64,000 nucleotides of DNA from Achromobacter mucicolens (GTDB taxonomy: Bacteria > Pseudomonadota > Gammaproteobacteria > Burkholderiales > Burkholderiaceae_B): the NCBI RefSeq assembly GCF_902859725.1, contig NZ_CADIJP010000009.1, positions 124,001-188,000 of the forward strand, in the 5' to 3' direction. The position numbers and the translations under genes were made by a program. Shown here piece by piece: positions 45,524 to 53,744 of this stretch; positions within the stretch are counted from its first letter, which is position 1; each line of letters starts with the position of its first letter. The notes under the pieces are model-generated. The model did no database searches. It was not told the origin of the DNA and saw only the letters and a list, made by a program, of their open reading frames with translations.

Positions 45524-46069
45524 TCAACCCTTGCCCCGCAATTTGCCGGCGAATCCCAACACCTTCTGAACCTTGGAACCAAGCTTCATGAGGCTTTGCA
45601 GGGTTTCGGGCGGCAGCCGTTGAACCTCATCGAACCACCCCGTGGATAGTTCGATGAGCTCCAGCATTTCGGTCATTCGTTGTTGCGCGTAAGCCTCGTC
45701 GGGCCCGGACGGCGACTCCAGCAGCGTGTCGCGCAGGAGCGTGAGGGTGGGGTCGACTTCGCGCTTGCGCTTCTCTTCCATGAGGATGCGGAAGATTTCC
45801 CAGACGTCCTTCGGGGTCTCGAAGTAGTCGCGGCGGTCGCCCACCTGATGCATCAGCTTGACCAGGCGCCAGGACTGCAGCTCTTTCAGCCCGAGGCTGA
45901 CGTTCGAGCGCGAAAAACCCAGGGCCTCGGCGATATCGTCGGCGTTCAGGGGCTCAGGCGCGAGAAACAGCAGGGCGTAGATCTGGCCGACGGTGCGGTT
46001 CACGCCCCAACGGCTGCCCATTTCACCAAAGTGCAGGACAAATCGTTCGATCTGGGGGGAAAGCGCCAT
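45524..46069 (-). CDS. GbsR/MarR-type transcriptional regulator of the cyd locus
   Basis: A 181-residue winged-helix regulator. The helix-turn-helix lies at about 27-75 (GVNRTVGQIYALLFLAPEPLNADDIAEALGFSRSNVSLGLKELQSWRLV), as in GbsR/MarR-like proteins of about 180 residues, with a helical C-terminal dimer part. It is immediately upstream of cydA on the same strand. Its own promoter has a 20-bp palindrome over the predicted start point (46124-46143), so I infer autoregulation and control of the bd oxidase. The ligand or signal is unknown. I start at the ATG at 46069 (MALSPQIERF); the upstream ATG at 46111 lies in the leader. Confidence 0.87.
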   Translation of the reverse strand: MALSPQIERFVLHFGEMGSRWGVNRTVGQIYALLFLAPEPLNADDIAEALGFSRSNVSLGLKELQSWRLVKLMHQVGDRRDYFETPKDVWEIFRILMEEKRKREVDPTLTLLRDTLLESPSGPDEAYAQQRMTEMLELIELSTGWFDEVQRLPPETLQSLMKLGSKVQKVLGFAGKLRGKG

Positions 46070-46123
46070 GAGGATCAGCCAGTAACACAGTGAAGGGGCT
46101 GCACGACACATGCAGTTACTTCG

Positions 46124-46143
46124 ATTTCAGAAATTTCTGAAAT
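46124..46143. promoter_or_regulatory. Perfect 20-bp palindromic operator of the cyd regulator
   Basis: ATTTCAGAAATTTCTGAAAT is an exact 20-bp palindrome. A second, outer pair (TTCGAT / ATCGAA) flanks it with a 3-base offset. It sits over the predicted transcription start of the leftward regulator transcript, overlapping the end of the -10 box, the classical place for a repressor site. Confidence 0.75.
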
Positions 46144-46170
46144 TATCGAACAAACGATGAGAAAGCGCAA
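46142..46170 (-). promoter_or_regulatory. Sigma-70-type promoter of the cyd regulator/cyd operon
   Basis: On the minus strand TTGCGC (46170-46165) and GATAAT (46147-46142) are spaced by exactly 17 bases. The predicted start lies near 46135, giving a leader of about 65 nt before the ATG at 46069. The rest of the 314-base gap to purT holds the purT terminator and nothing else I recognise. Confidence 0.72.
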
Positions 46171-46285
46171 ACCACACTGCGCTCAGGGGCGAAGGCGCAA
46201 CCGGGCGCCATTCAGGGCGCGGGCAGGCCAAATTAGCCGCCGAACGTGACAGCCATACAACACAAATCGGGGAACGGCGCTCAGC

Positions 46286-46318
46286 AAAAACGCCACCGGC
46301 CGGTGGGCGGGTGGCGTT
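46286..46318 (-). terminator. Rho-independent terminator of purT
   Basis: On the minus strand AACGCCACC and GGTGGCGTT (46318-46310 and 46297-46289) form a 9-bp stem around a 12-base loop and are followed by T5. It lies 65 bases after the purT stop. Confidence 0.82.
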
Positions 46319-46383
46319 GATGGGGGTGAAATATTGGGGGAACGGCGGGCGCTACCCGGCCAGGGTCACGCCAGGGCGGACGA

Positions 46384-47601
46384 TCAGCCGGCCTTGACGG
46401 TCACGGCGGCCGACACGCGCTTGGCCTTGGCGCGGGCGGCGGCAACGTCTTCCGCCACGGCCAGCCCCACGCCCATGCGGCGTTTCACGAAGGATTCGGG
46501 CTTGCCGAAGAGGCGGATGTCCGTGCCGGGCTCGGCAAGCGCCTCGGCCACGCCATGGAACGACACCGCCCGGGCTTCCACGCCGCCATAGATGACGCTG
46601 CTGGCGCCCGGCTGGCGCAGGCTGGGGTCGACCGGCAGCCCCAGCAGCGCGCGCGCGTGCAGTTCGAACTCGTTCTGCACCTGGGTAATCATGGTGACCA
46701 TGCCGGTGTCGTGAGGACGCGGGCTGACCTCGGAGAACCAGACCTGGTCGCCCGCCACGAAGAGCTCTACGCCGAAAATGCCCAGTCCGCCCAGCTCGGA
46801 CGTGACGGCCAGCGCGATGTCGCGCGCACGCTGGAGCGCCGCCGGAGACATGGGGTGCGGTTGCCAGCTTTCAACGTAGTCGCCGTCCACCTGCTTGTGG
46901 CCGATGGGTTCGCAGTAGCGGGTCTCGACCTGGCCGTCGGCGCCGCGGGCCCGTACGGTCAGGAGCGTGATTTCGTAGTCGAAGCGGATGAACCCCTCGA
47001 CGATGGCGCGGCCGCCCCCGACCCGTCCCCCTTCCTGGGCGTATCGCCAGGCGGAGGCCACGTCGTCGGCGCTCTTGATGACCGACTGGCCCTTGCCCGA
47101 CGAGGACATGACCGGCTTGATGACACAGGGATAGCCGATGCCGCCATCGATGGCCTGACGCAGCTCGTCCTCGGTGTCGACAAAACGGTAGGGCGAGGTC
47201 GGCAGCCCCAACGTCTCGGCCGCGAGGCGGCGGATGCCTTCGCGATTCATGGTGAGTTGCGCCGCGCGGGCCGTCGGGGTGACCCGCGCCACGCCGGCCG
47301 CTTCCAGTTCCACCAGCAAGCTGGTGGCAATGGCCTCGATTTCGGGGACAATAACGTCCGGTTGCTCCGCTTCGATGACCTGCCGCAAGGCCTGCGGGTC
47401 GGTCATCGACACCACATGCGCCCGGTGCGCCACCTGATGACCCGGCGCGTCGGCATACCGATCCACTGCAATAACTTCGACGCCCAGGCGCTGCAGGGCG
47501 ATGATGACCTCTTTGCCCAGTTCACCGGAACCCAGCAGCATGACGCGGGTGGCCAAGGGGGACAGTGGCGTGCCAAGGACGGGACTGGAAATGCTGGACA
47601 T
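46384..47601 (-). CDS. purT: Formate-dependent GAR transformylase PurT
   Basis: A 405-residue ATP-grasp enzyme making formyl-glycinamide ribonucleotide from formate and ATP in purine synthesis. The N-terminal Rossmann-like part has [13 protein letters not shown] near residue 20 and [20 protein letters not shown]. The ATP-grasp part has [14 protein letters not shown] near 167 and [32 protein letters not shown] near 290. The length agrees with E. coli PurT (392). The ATG at 47601 gives [15 protein letters not shown]; the 25 residues before it in frame are not family-like. It is divergent from kdsD over 104 bases. Confidence 0.95.
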   Translation of the reverse strand: MSSISSPVLGTPLSPLATRVMLLGSGELGKEVIIALQRLGVEVIAVDRYADAPGHQVAHRAHVVSMTDPQALRQVIEAEQPDVIVPEIEAIATSLLVELEAAGVARVTPTARAAQLTMNREGIRRLAAETLGLPTSPYRFVDTEDELRQAIDGGIGYPCVIKPVMSSSGKGQSVIKSADDVASAWRYAQEGGRVGGGRAIVEGFIRFDYEITLLTVRARGADGQVETRYCEPIGHKQVDGDYVESWQPHPMSPAALQRARDIALAVTSELGGLGIFGVELFVAGDQVWFSEVSPRPHDTGMVTMITQVQNEFELHARALLGLPVDPSLRQPGASSVIYGGVEARAVSFHGVAEALAEPGTDIRLFGKPESFVKRRMGVGLAVAEDVAAARAKAKRVSAAVTVKAG

Positions 47602-47705
47602 GGAGCGGGCCTGGAAGGAAAGTTTGAAAGCCGTTGAAAGACTCGCCAGCATGCCATACGCCCCTGCGCGGGGCAAACTAGCATACTGCGATTAAAATCC
47701 GCCCC

Positions 47706-48695
47706 ATGAACGACCATCCCACCTCTTCGTCCGGCACCGCGCTGGCATCTGCGCGCAGAACGCTTCAGATTGAAAGCCAGGGGCTGCAAGACCTGTCCGC
47801 CCGGCTGGACGACAGCTTCACGCGCGTTGTCGACCTGCTGCTCGCCTGCCGCGGACGGGTGGTCGTCAGCGGCATCGGAAAAACGGGACACATCGCCCGC
47901 AAGATCGCCGCGACACTGGCCTCCACCGGCACGCCCGCCTTCTTCGTGCACGCGGCCGAGGCCGTCCACGGCGATCTGGGCATGATCACCCGCGACGACG
48001 TCCTCATCGCGATCTCCTATTCCGGCTCGGGCTCGGAATTGCTGACCATCCTGCCCGTCGTGCGCCGCATGGGCGCGGGGCTGGTCGCCATCACCGGCAA
48101 TCCGCAATCCGAGCTGGCCCGGCAGGCCGACATCCACCTGGATGCCAGCGTGGCCCAGGAAGCCTGCCCGATGAACCTGGCGCCCACCGCCAGCACGACC
48201 GCCGCCCTGGCGCTGGGCGACGCCCTGGCCGTCGCCTGCCTGGAGGCCCGCGGTTTCGGGCCGCAGGACTTTGCCCGCTCGCACCCGGGCGGCGCGCTGG
48301 GCCGCCGCCTGCTTACCCACGTGCGCGACGTCATGCGCCAGGGAGACGCCCTGCCCATCGTCATGGCGGGCACCCCGGTGTCGCAGGCGCTGGAGGTCAT
48401 GTCGGCCAAGGGCATGGGCATGACCGTCGTCACCGACGCGCAGCACCGCCCGCTGGGCATCTTCACCGACGGCGATCTGCGCCGTCTCATCGCGCGGCAC
48501 GGCGATATCCGCAGCCTGACCGTCGAGGCGGGCATGACGCGCTCGCCGCGCAGCATCAATCCCGAGGCGCTGGCGGTCGAGGCCGCCCGGCAGATGGACG
48601 AACAACGGCTCAATCACATGCTGGTGTTGGACAATGACGGCGCGCTGGTCGGCGCATTGCACATGCACGATCTGATGGCCGCTAAAGTGGTATGA
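47706..48695 (+). CDS. kdsD: Arabinose-5-phosphate isomerase KdsD (KpsF/GutQ family)
   Basis: A 329-residue enzyme that turns ribulose 5-phosphate to arabinose 5-phosphate, the first step of Kdo synthesis for LPS. The SIS domain (about 40-190) has VVSGIGKTGHIARKIAATLASTGTPAFFVHAAEAVHGDLGMI and ISYSGSGSEL. Two CBS domains follow (about 210-325). It heads the operon with kdsC, lptC, lptA and lptB. No Shine-Dalgarno is visible; a TAAAAT hexamer (47693-47698) ends 7 bases before the ATG, so the message may be leaderless. Confidence 0.95.
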   Translation: MNDHPTSSSGTALASARRTLQIESQGLQDLSARLDDSFTRVVDLLLACRGRVVVSGIGKTGHIARKIAATLASTGTPAFFVHAAEAVHGDLGMITRDDVLIAISYSGSGSELLTILPVVRRMGAGLVAITGNPQSELARQADIHLDASVAQEACPMNLAPTASTTAALALGDALAVACLEARGFGPQDFARSHPGGALGRRLLTHVRDVMRQGDALPIVMAGTPVSQALEVMSAKGMGMTVVTDAQHRPLGIFTDGDLRRLIARHGDIRSLTVEAGMTRSPRSINPEALAVEAARQMDEQRLNHMLVLDNDGALVGALHMHDLMAAKVV

Positions 48696-49300
48696 CTATG
48701 AACCTTTCTGCTTCCGTGAATCACCCGGCCGAAGCGCTGGTGCTTGCCCGTATCCCCGCCGTCGTGCGCGAACGCGCCGCGGCCGTGCGGCTGATGGTTT
48801 TCGACGTGGACGGCGTGCTGACCGACGGCAGCCTCTATTACGGCGAAGGCGGCGAACTGCAAAAGCGCTTCCACGCGCTGGACGGCCACGGGCTGCGGCT
48901 GCTGATGGAAGGCGGCCTGAAAGTGGCGCTGATCACCGGACGTTCCGGCCCCATCGTCGCCCGCCGCGCCGCGGAACTGGGCATCGCCGAAGTCATCCAG
49001 GGCGTGCGCGACAAGGGCAGCGCCTTGACCGAACTTGCGCAGCGCTGCGGTGTCCAACTGAATCAAACCGGCTACATGGGCGATGACATCATCGACCTGC
49101 CGGCCTTGCAGCGCGCCGGCTTCGCGGCCAGCGTGCCCAACGCTCCCGGCTACGTCAGCCAGGCAGCCCACTGGGTTTCCACCCTGCCCGGCGGAAGCGG
49201 AGCCGTACGCGAATGCTGCGATCTCCTCTTGGCCTCGCAAGGCCGCCTGGGCGCGTTCCTGGCATCGCCAGGTCTGCTCGGCCCCGGAGCCATCCAGTGA
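48692..49300 (+). CDS. kdsC: 3-deoxy-D-manno-octulosonate 8-phosphate phosphatase KdsC
   Basis: A 202-residue HAD phosphatase (tetramer, no cap) that frees Kdo from Kdo 8-phosphate. Motif I FDVDGVLTDG is near residue 32, motif II LITGRSG near 80, motif III the Lys in DKGSAL, and motif IV MGDDIIDLPAL near 129. It overlaps the kdsD stop by 4 bases (ATGA). A second in-frame ATG lies two codons later. It supplies Kdo for the LPS whose transport proteins are coded next. Confidence 0.95.
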   Translation: MTMNLSASVNHPAEALVLARIPAVVRERAAAVRLMVFDVDGVLTDGSLYYGEGGELQKRFHALDGHGLRLLMEGGLKVALITGRSGPIVARRAAELGIAEVIQGVRDKGSALTELAQRCGVQLNQTGYMGDDIIDLPALQRAGFAASVPNAPGYVSQAAHWVSTLPGGSGAVRECCDLLLASQGRLGAFLASPGLLGPGAIQ

Positions 49301-49337
49301 TCGCCCCGACAACGTATACGCCCTCGCGGCGCACCCG

Positions 49338-49970
49338 ATGAAAGAACGTTTTCCCTCACTGATCGCGCTGTTCCTGCTGCTGGTGTTGGTCACCAGCTCG
49401 TGGTGGGCGGCCGATTACGCGCAGCGCGCCATCCAGGTGGACCCGCCGCGCCGCGTCACCCACGAAATGGACGCATGGTCGCGCGAATTCGTGATGCTGC
49501 GCACCGATCCCACGGGCAAGCCCATCAATCGCCTGGAAGGCGACTACATGGAGCACTTCCCCGACGACGATTCGTATCACGTCACCGCGCCGCGCGCGGT
49601 GGGCCAGCGCGAGACCAATCCGATCACGGTCGCGGTTTCAAAGACGGCCGTGATGGAACAGGGCGGCAAGCGGATCGTCATGCAGGGCGACGCCCACGTG
49701 CTGCGCCAGCCCGATGCCGAAAACGACATGCTGGACGTGCGCAGCCAGCAGCTCATCATCCTGCCCGATGACGACGTGGTCTTCACCGACCTGCCCGCCA
49801 CGGTCCTGAAGGGCCGCTCGCGCATGCAGGGCACGGGCATGCACTACAACAACAAGACTCGCCAACTGCAGGTGTCGGCGTCAACCGACGTGGAAATTGC
49901 CGGTTCGGAAGGCAGGCAGCAGCGCCGCACCGAAATTCCTGCCAACAACTCTAACCAGAAAAAGCCATGA
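49338..49970 (+). CDS. lptC: LPS export system protein LptC
   Basis: A 210-residue bitopic inner-membrane protein of the LPS transport bridge. One N-terminal helix (FPSLIALFLLLVLVTSSWWAA) anchors a periplasmic beta-jellyroll seen in VMEQGGKRIVMQGDAHVLRQP and DDDVVFTDLPATVLKGRSRMQGTGMHYNNKTRQLQV. It accepts LPS from LptB2FG and passes it to LptA. The ATG at 49338 is chosen because the helix starts right after it; a longer in-frame ORF from 49083 overlaps kdsC. It overlaps lptA by 4 bases. Confidence 0.93.
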   Translation: MKERFPSLIALFLLLVLVTSSWWAADYAQRAIQVDPPRRVTHEMDAWSREFVMLRTDPTGKPINRLEGDYMEHFPDDDSYHVTAPRAVGQRETNPITVAVSKTAVMEQGGKRIVMQGDAHVLRQPDAENDMLDVRSQQLIILPDDDVVFTDLPATVLKGRSRMQGTGMHYNNKTRQLQVSASTDVEIAGSEGRQQRRTEIPANNSNQKKP

Positions 49971-50590
49971 CCGACCTTCGGACCCTCTTCGCCCCGACGA
50001 CCCGCCTGATGGGCGCCGTGCTGTTGACGGCTTGCGCGTTTGCGCCGGCCCATGCCGCGGACCCGAAGGCGGCAACGCCGGCTGAAGAGCCCAGCACGCT
50101 GATCCTGTCGGACACGCTGCACTACGACGACGTGAAGAAACAAAGCGTGTTCACCGGCAACGTCAACATGACGCGCGGCCTGATGACGCTGACGTCCGAC
50201 ACGCTGCAGATGAACGAGGACGCGCAGGGCAACCAATACGGCACGGCCACCGCCAACAAGGGCAAGGTCGTCACCATCCGCCAGGAGCGCCCCGAGAACT
50301 TCGAACTCATCGAAGGCAAGGGCCTGCGCGCCGAATACGACGGCACCAACAGCACGTTCGACCTGATCGGCCAGGCTATCGTGACCCGCTACGTCTGTGG
50401 GAAACCGTTCGATACCATTCGCGGCGAACGGGTACGCTACAACGAGAAGTCCGGCACGTACGAAGCGCAAGGCGGCCCGAATTCCGCCGCGGCCGGTGGA
50501 CGCGTGCGTTCCTTGGCCGAACCGCGCGCCAAGCTGGACGCCGCCGTCGCCGAATGCCGCAAGCAGCAGGCAGCCAAGAAAGGGCGCTGA
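49967..50590 (+). CDS. lptA: LPS transport periplasmic protein LptA
   Basis: A 207-residue periplasmic OstA-fold protein that bridges the periplasm. The signal peptide is RLMGAVLLTACAFAPAHA (about 12-29). The beta-jellyroll shows as LILSDTLHYDDVKKQSVFTGNVNMTRGLMTLTSDTLQM and FETIRGERVRYNEKSGTYEAQGG. The length is slightly above E. coli LptA (185). It starts inside the last codons of lptC (ATGA) and precedes lptB by 33 bases. Confidence 0.94.
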   Translation: MTDLRTLFAPTTRLMGAVLLTACAFAPAHAADPKAATPAEEPSTLILSDTLHYDDVKKQSVFTGNVNMTRGLMTLTSDTLQMNEDAQGNQYGTATANKGKVVTIRQERPENFELIEGKGLRAEYDGTNSTFDLIGQAIVTRYVCGKPFDTIRGERVRYNEKSGTYEAQGGPNSAAAGGRVRSLAEPRAKLDAAVAECRKQQAAKKGR

Positions 50591-50623
50591 AGCGCTTCCC
50601 ATGCAACACCAATCGCAGCCACG

Positions 50624-51418
50624 ATGAACCAACCTTCAGTGCCGACCCCCGTGACCTCCGCCCCTTCGGGCGTCAAGCAGGGCAGCCTGCGCGCAACCGG
50701 ACTGCGCAAGACCTACAACGGCCGCACCGTGGTGCAGGATGTGTCCCTGTCCGTGGTCAGCGGCGAAGTCGTGGGCCTGCTGGGCCCCAACGGCGCCGGC
50801 AAGACCACCAGCTTCTACATGATCGTCGGCCTGGTGCCCGCGGACGCGGGCCGCATCGAAATCGACGGCGCCGTCATCACGGCGATGCCCATCCACAAGC
50901 GCGCGCGCATGGGCCTGTCGTACCTGCCGCAGGACGCTTCCGTGTTCCGCCGCCTGACGGTCGAACAGAACATCCGCGCCGTGCTGGAATTGCAGGTGGG
51001 TCCGGACGGCCGTCCGTTGTCGACGCCCAAGATCAATGAGCAGATGGAGTCGCTACTCGAAGAACTGCAGATCGGCCATATCCGCAGCAATGCCGCGATT
51101 TCGCTGTCGGGCGGCGAACGCCGCCGCGTGGAAATTGCGCGCGCGCTGGCGACCAGCCCGCGCTTCATCCTGCTGGACGAACCGTTTGCCGGCGTGGACC
51201 CGATCGCGGTCATCGAGATCCAGCGCATCGTGCGCTTCCTGAAGGGCCGCGGCATTGGCGTGCTGATCACCGACCATAACGTGCGCGAAACCCTGGGCAT
51301 CTGCGACCGCGCCTACATCATCAGCGAAGGCAAGGTGCTGACCGACGGCCACCCCGAGGAAATCGTGGGCGACCCCGCCGTTCGCCGCGTGTATCTGGGC
51401 GAACACTTCCGGATGTAA
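50624..51418 (+). CDS. lptB: LPS export ABC transporter ATPase LptB
   Basis: A 264-residue ATPase that powers LPS extraction by LptFG. It has Walker [10 protein letters not shown] near residue 53, Q-loop [17 protein letters not shown] near 100, signature [15 protein letters not shown] near 160 and Walker [14 protein letters not shown] near 183, then the switch His [17 protein letters not shown] 20-residue Pro/Ser-rich N-terminal extension ([14 protein letters not shown]) is longer than in E. coli. In many proteobacteria rpoN follows directly; here the next gene is hpf. Confidence 0.96.
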   Translation: MNQPSVPTPVTSAPSGVKQGSLRATGLRKTYNGRTVVQDVSLSVVSGEVVGLLGPNGAGKTTSFYMIVGLVPADAGRIEIDGAVITAMPIHKRARMGLSYLPQDASVFRRLTVEQNIRAVLELQVGPDGRPLSTPKINEQMESLLEELQIGHIRSNAAISLSGGERRRVEIARALATSPRFILLDEPFAGVDPIAVIEIQRIVRFLKGRGIGVLITDHNVRETLGICDRAYIISEGKVLTDGHPEEIVGDPAVRRVYLGEHFRM

Positions 51419-51635
51419 CCCCATGCTGAAAGACCCCGTAACGCCTCGGAAAGAAGGGCCATACGCCCTAGGGGTTCAGCCATAAAATTGCCATGAACTT
51501 GCGGTAGGTCAGCTTGTTTTATCGGCCCGAGTCTATACACTAGTACTAAACGAACCTGCTTATTGAAGGAGAACGCCTAACGACTTCACCGCGCCTTTTG
51601 CGCACCTTTTTCCTCTTTTAGAAGGAGAGCACACT
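51419..51635. other. Gap where rpoN would be expected; hpf leader
   Basis: A 217-base non-coding stretch between lptB and hpf. A TATACA hexamer near 51533, about 14 bases after TTGTTT, may be the hpf promoter, though the spacing is short. The GAAGGAG before hpf and a second AAGGAG box upstream (near 51565) are clear. No remnant of rpoN sequence is seen in any frame. Confidence 0.45.
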
Positions 51636-51974
51636 ATGAACCTGAGCATCTGCGGTCGTCACCTCGACGTCACCCCGGCCATCCGGGAATATGTCATGAA
51701 CAAACTGGCGCGAGTGCTGCGGCATTTCGATCACGTCATCGATACCCAGGTCATGCTCTCAGTAGAGCCCCTGCGGCATAGAGCCGAAATCACCATGCGA
51801 CTGAGCGGCAAGGACATTCATTGTGAAGCAACCGATGAAAACCTCTATGCAGCCATCGACCTTCTTGCTGACAAAGTCGACCGTCAGGTCATCAAGCACA
51901 AGGACAAGGTAAGAAGTCATTCAGCAGAGTCCGTGAAGCGGCAAGCGGCGACCCTCTCGCCACCCCAGCAGTAA
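51636..51974 (+). CDS. hpf: Short ribosome hibernation-promoting factor Hpf
   Basis: A 112-residue protein of the HPF/RaiA (S30AE) family, the short type without the C-terminal dimerisation domain. The sequence MNLSICGRHLDVTPAIREYVMNKLARVLRHFDHV is the standard start, and ATDENLYAAIDLLADKVDRQVIKHKDK the second helix. In E. coli it dimerises 70S ribosomes together with RMF in stationary phase. A GAAGGAGA box lies 8 bases before the ATG. It sits in the rpoN-hpf-ptsN neighbourhood, although rpoN itself is missing. Confidence 0.95.
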   Translation: MNLSICGRHLDVTPAIREYVMNKLARVLRHFDHVIDTQVMLSVEPLRHRAEITMRLSGKDIHCEATDENLYAAIDLLADKVDRQVIKHKDKVRSHSAESVKRQAATLSPPQQ

Positions 51975-52316
51975 CGCGCTTCATGACCGCTCACCTGAGC
52001 GACTAGCCGTACAGGGATCCCAGGATCCTGCCTAAGTCCCGGTGTCCCGCTAGACCTTGTGTCCAGCCGGGGCATCGGCAAAGTCCCCTCCTCCCCCCCC
52101 TCGTGTTTCCTCCCGCTGGCGCCCAACGGCCGATTGGCGTTTTCCTGGGCTTTTGCCGGACGTGCGCCGCGCCGTGATGATCGCCACCCCCAGAATGCCC
52201 ACAACGCGCCGCGATCAGACTATGCTGTCGCTCTTGTGCCCCGATCGCTTCCGGTCGTCCGAAACGTCCGGGGCGGTTGATTGTTGCAGTGCGTCATATA
52301 ACCCTATAATGCCCTG
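51975..52316. other. Gap between hpf and ptsN with a C8 tract
   Basis: A 342-base stretch with no credible ORF. It has AGGGATCC/GGATCCT half-palindromes soon after hpf (about 52012-52035), a run of eight C at 52093-52100, a GC-rich middle, and the ptsN promoter at its end. No RNA gene is recognised. Confidence 0.45.
52281..52310 (+). promoter_or_regulatory. ptsN promoter directly before the start codon
   Basis: A perfect TATAAT (52305-52310) ends six bases before the ptsN ATG. A -35 may be TTGTTG (52281-52286, spacer 18) or TTGCAG (52284-52289, spacer 15). Transcription would start at or near the A of the ATG, giving a leaderless message. Confidence 0.65.
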
Positions 52317-52772
52317 ATGAATCATTTGTCGCGCATCCTCCCCGCCGGCAACGTCGTGCTCGATATGCTCGCCACGAGCAAGAAACGTGCGTTCGAACAG
52401 GCCGGCCTGCTTTTTGAAAACAACAACGGCTTGGCACGCGCGCTCGTGTTCGACAGCCTTTTTGCCCGTGAGCGTCTGGGGTCAACCGCCCTCGGCCAGG
52501 GCGTGGCCGTGCCGCACGGCCGCGTGAAAGGTCTGGAACAAGCGCTGGCGGCATTCATCCGCCTTGCCCAGCCCATCACGTTCGACGCGCCCGACGGACA
52601 ACCCGTGTCGATGCTGCTGTGCCTGCTGGTGCCCGAAACGGCTACGCAGCAGCACCTGGACATCCTGGCCGAACTCGCCCAGCTGATGTCCAACAAGGCA
52701 TTGCGCGAGGCGCTGGCCACCGAGCCCGACCCGGCCATCGTGCACAGAATGCTCACGACCGGCCAACTCTGA
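52317..52772 (+). CDS. ptsN: PTS-Ntr enzyme IIA(Ntr)
   Basis: A 151-residue cytosolic regulatory phosphoprotein of the nitrogen PTS; it controls K+ uptake, phosphate and other processes rather than sugar import. The phosphorylated His is His67 in [11 protein letters not shown], with [13 protein letters not shown] and RLGSTALG before it. The length matches E. coli PtsN (163). No Shine-Dalgarno precedes the ATG; a TATAAT lies six bases before it (leaderless). It is followed by hprK after 20 bases. E. coli PtsN binds TrkA; trkA here is in the same window but in another operon. Confidence 0.94.
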   Translation: MNHLSRILPAGNVVLDMLATSKKRAFEQAGLLFENNNGLARALVFDSLFARERLGSTALGQGVAVPHGRVKGLEQALAAFIRLAQPITFDAPDGQPVSMLLCLLVPETATQQHLDILAELAQLMSNKALREALATEPDPAIVHRMLTTGQL

Positions 52773-52792
52773 TCCCACGCGGAATCGCTGCC

Positions 52793-53719
52793 ATGCTCAC
52801 GGTGCAGGAACTCGTCGACGACAACGCCGACAAAATCCCTTTTAACTGGATCTCGGGCCAAGGCGCGGCGGACCGCGCGATTCCCGATGACGGCATGGCG
52901 GCCGCCGACCTGGTCGGCCACTTGAACCTGATCCACCCGTCTCGCATCCAGGTGTTTGGCCAGGAAGAGCTGGCGTATTACACGCGCTTCGACCTGCGCC
53001 GCCGCATGCACCACATGGACGAGCTGCTGATCGGCGGCGTGCCTGCGATTCTGCTGGCCGATGGCCTGACGCCGCCGCAAGACCTCGTCGACCAGTGCGA
53101 CCAGCACCAGGTACCGCTGCTGTCCACGCCGGTCGCGGCCGCTCAACTGATCGACCTCTTGCGCATCTATCTGGGCAAGAAGCTGGCGCCCACCACCACG
53201 GTGCATGGCGTGTTCCTGGACGTGCTGGGGCTGGGCGTGCTGATCACGGGCGAATCGGGCCTGGGCAAGAGCGAACTGGCGCTGGAACTGATCTCGCGCG
53301 GCCACGGCCTCGTGGCCGACGATGCAGTCGAGTTCTCGCGCACCGCGCCCAACATGATCGAAGGCCACTGTCCGCAATTGCTGCAGAATCTGCTGGAAGT
53401 CCGCGGCCTGGGCCTGCTCGACATCCGCACCATCTTTGGCGAAACCTCGGTGCGCCGCAAGATGCGGCTCAAGCTCATCGTGCACCTGGTGCGCGCCACC
53501 GCGCAGGACAAATTCGAACGCCTGCCGCTGCAAGACATCACGCAGGACATGCTGGGACTGCCCGTGCGCAAGGTGATGCTGCAGGTGGCCGCGGGCCGCA
53601 ACCTGGCCGTGCTGGTCGAGGCGGCCGTGCGCAACACCATCCTGAAATTGCGCGGCATCGACACGCTGGGCGAATTCATGGAACGCCAGGCCATGGCGAT
53701 CCTCCAAAGCAGCAAATGA
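52793..53719 (+). CDS. hprK: HPr kinase/phosphorylase
   Basis: A 308-residue bifunctional enzyme that phosphorylates HPr on Ser or reverses it. Walker A GESGLGKS is at residues 153-160, followed by [16 protein letters not shown], the signature [15 protein letters not shown] and the [12 protein letters not shown] helix. In betaproteobacteria HprK lies in the rpoN-ptsN region and acts in regulation, not sugar uptake. The ATG at 52793 gives [17 protein letters not shown], the usual start; the upstream in-frame stretch is inside ptsN. HPr itself is not in the window. Confidence 0.95.
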   Translation: MLTVQELVDDNADKIPFNWISGQGAADRAIPDDGMAAADLVGHLNLIHPSRIQVFGQEELAYYTRFDLRRRMHHMDELLIGGVPAILLADGLTPPQDLVDQCDQHQVPLLSTPVAAAQLIDLLRIYLGKKLAPTTTVHGVFLDVLGLGVLITGESGLGKSELALELISRGHGLVADDAVEFSRTAPNMIEGHCPQLLQNLLEVRGLGLLDIRTIFGETSVRRKMRLKLIVHLVRATAQDKFERLPLQDITQDMLGLPVRKVMLQVAAGRNLAVLVEAAVRNTILKLRGIDTLGEFMERQAMAILQSSK

Positions 53720-53744
53720 GCCCGCGTCGTCGCCCTGCGGCATC

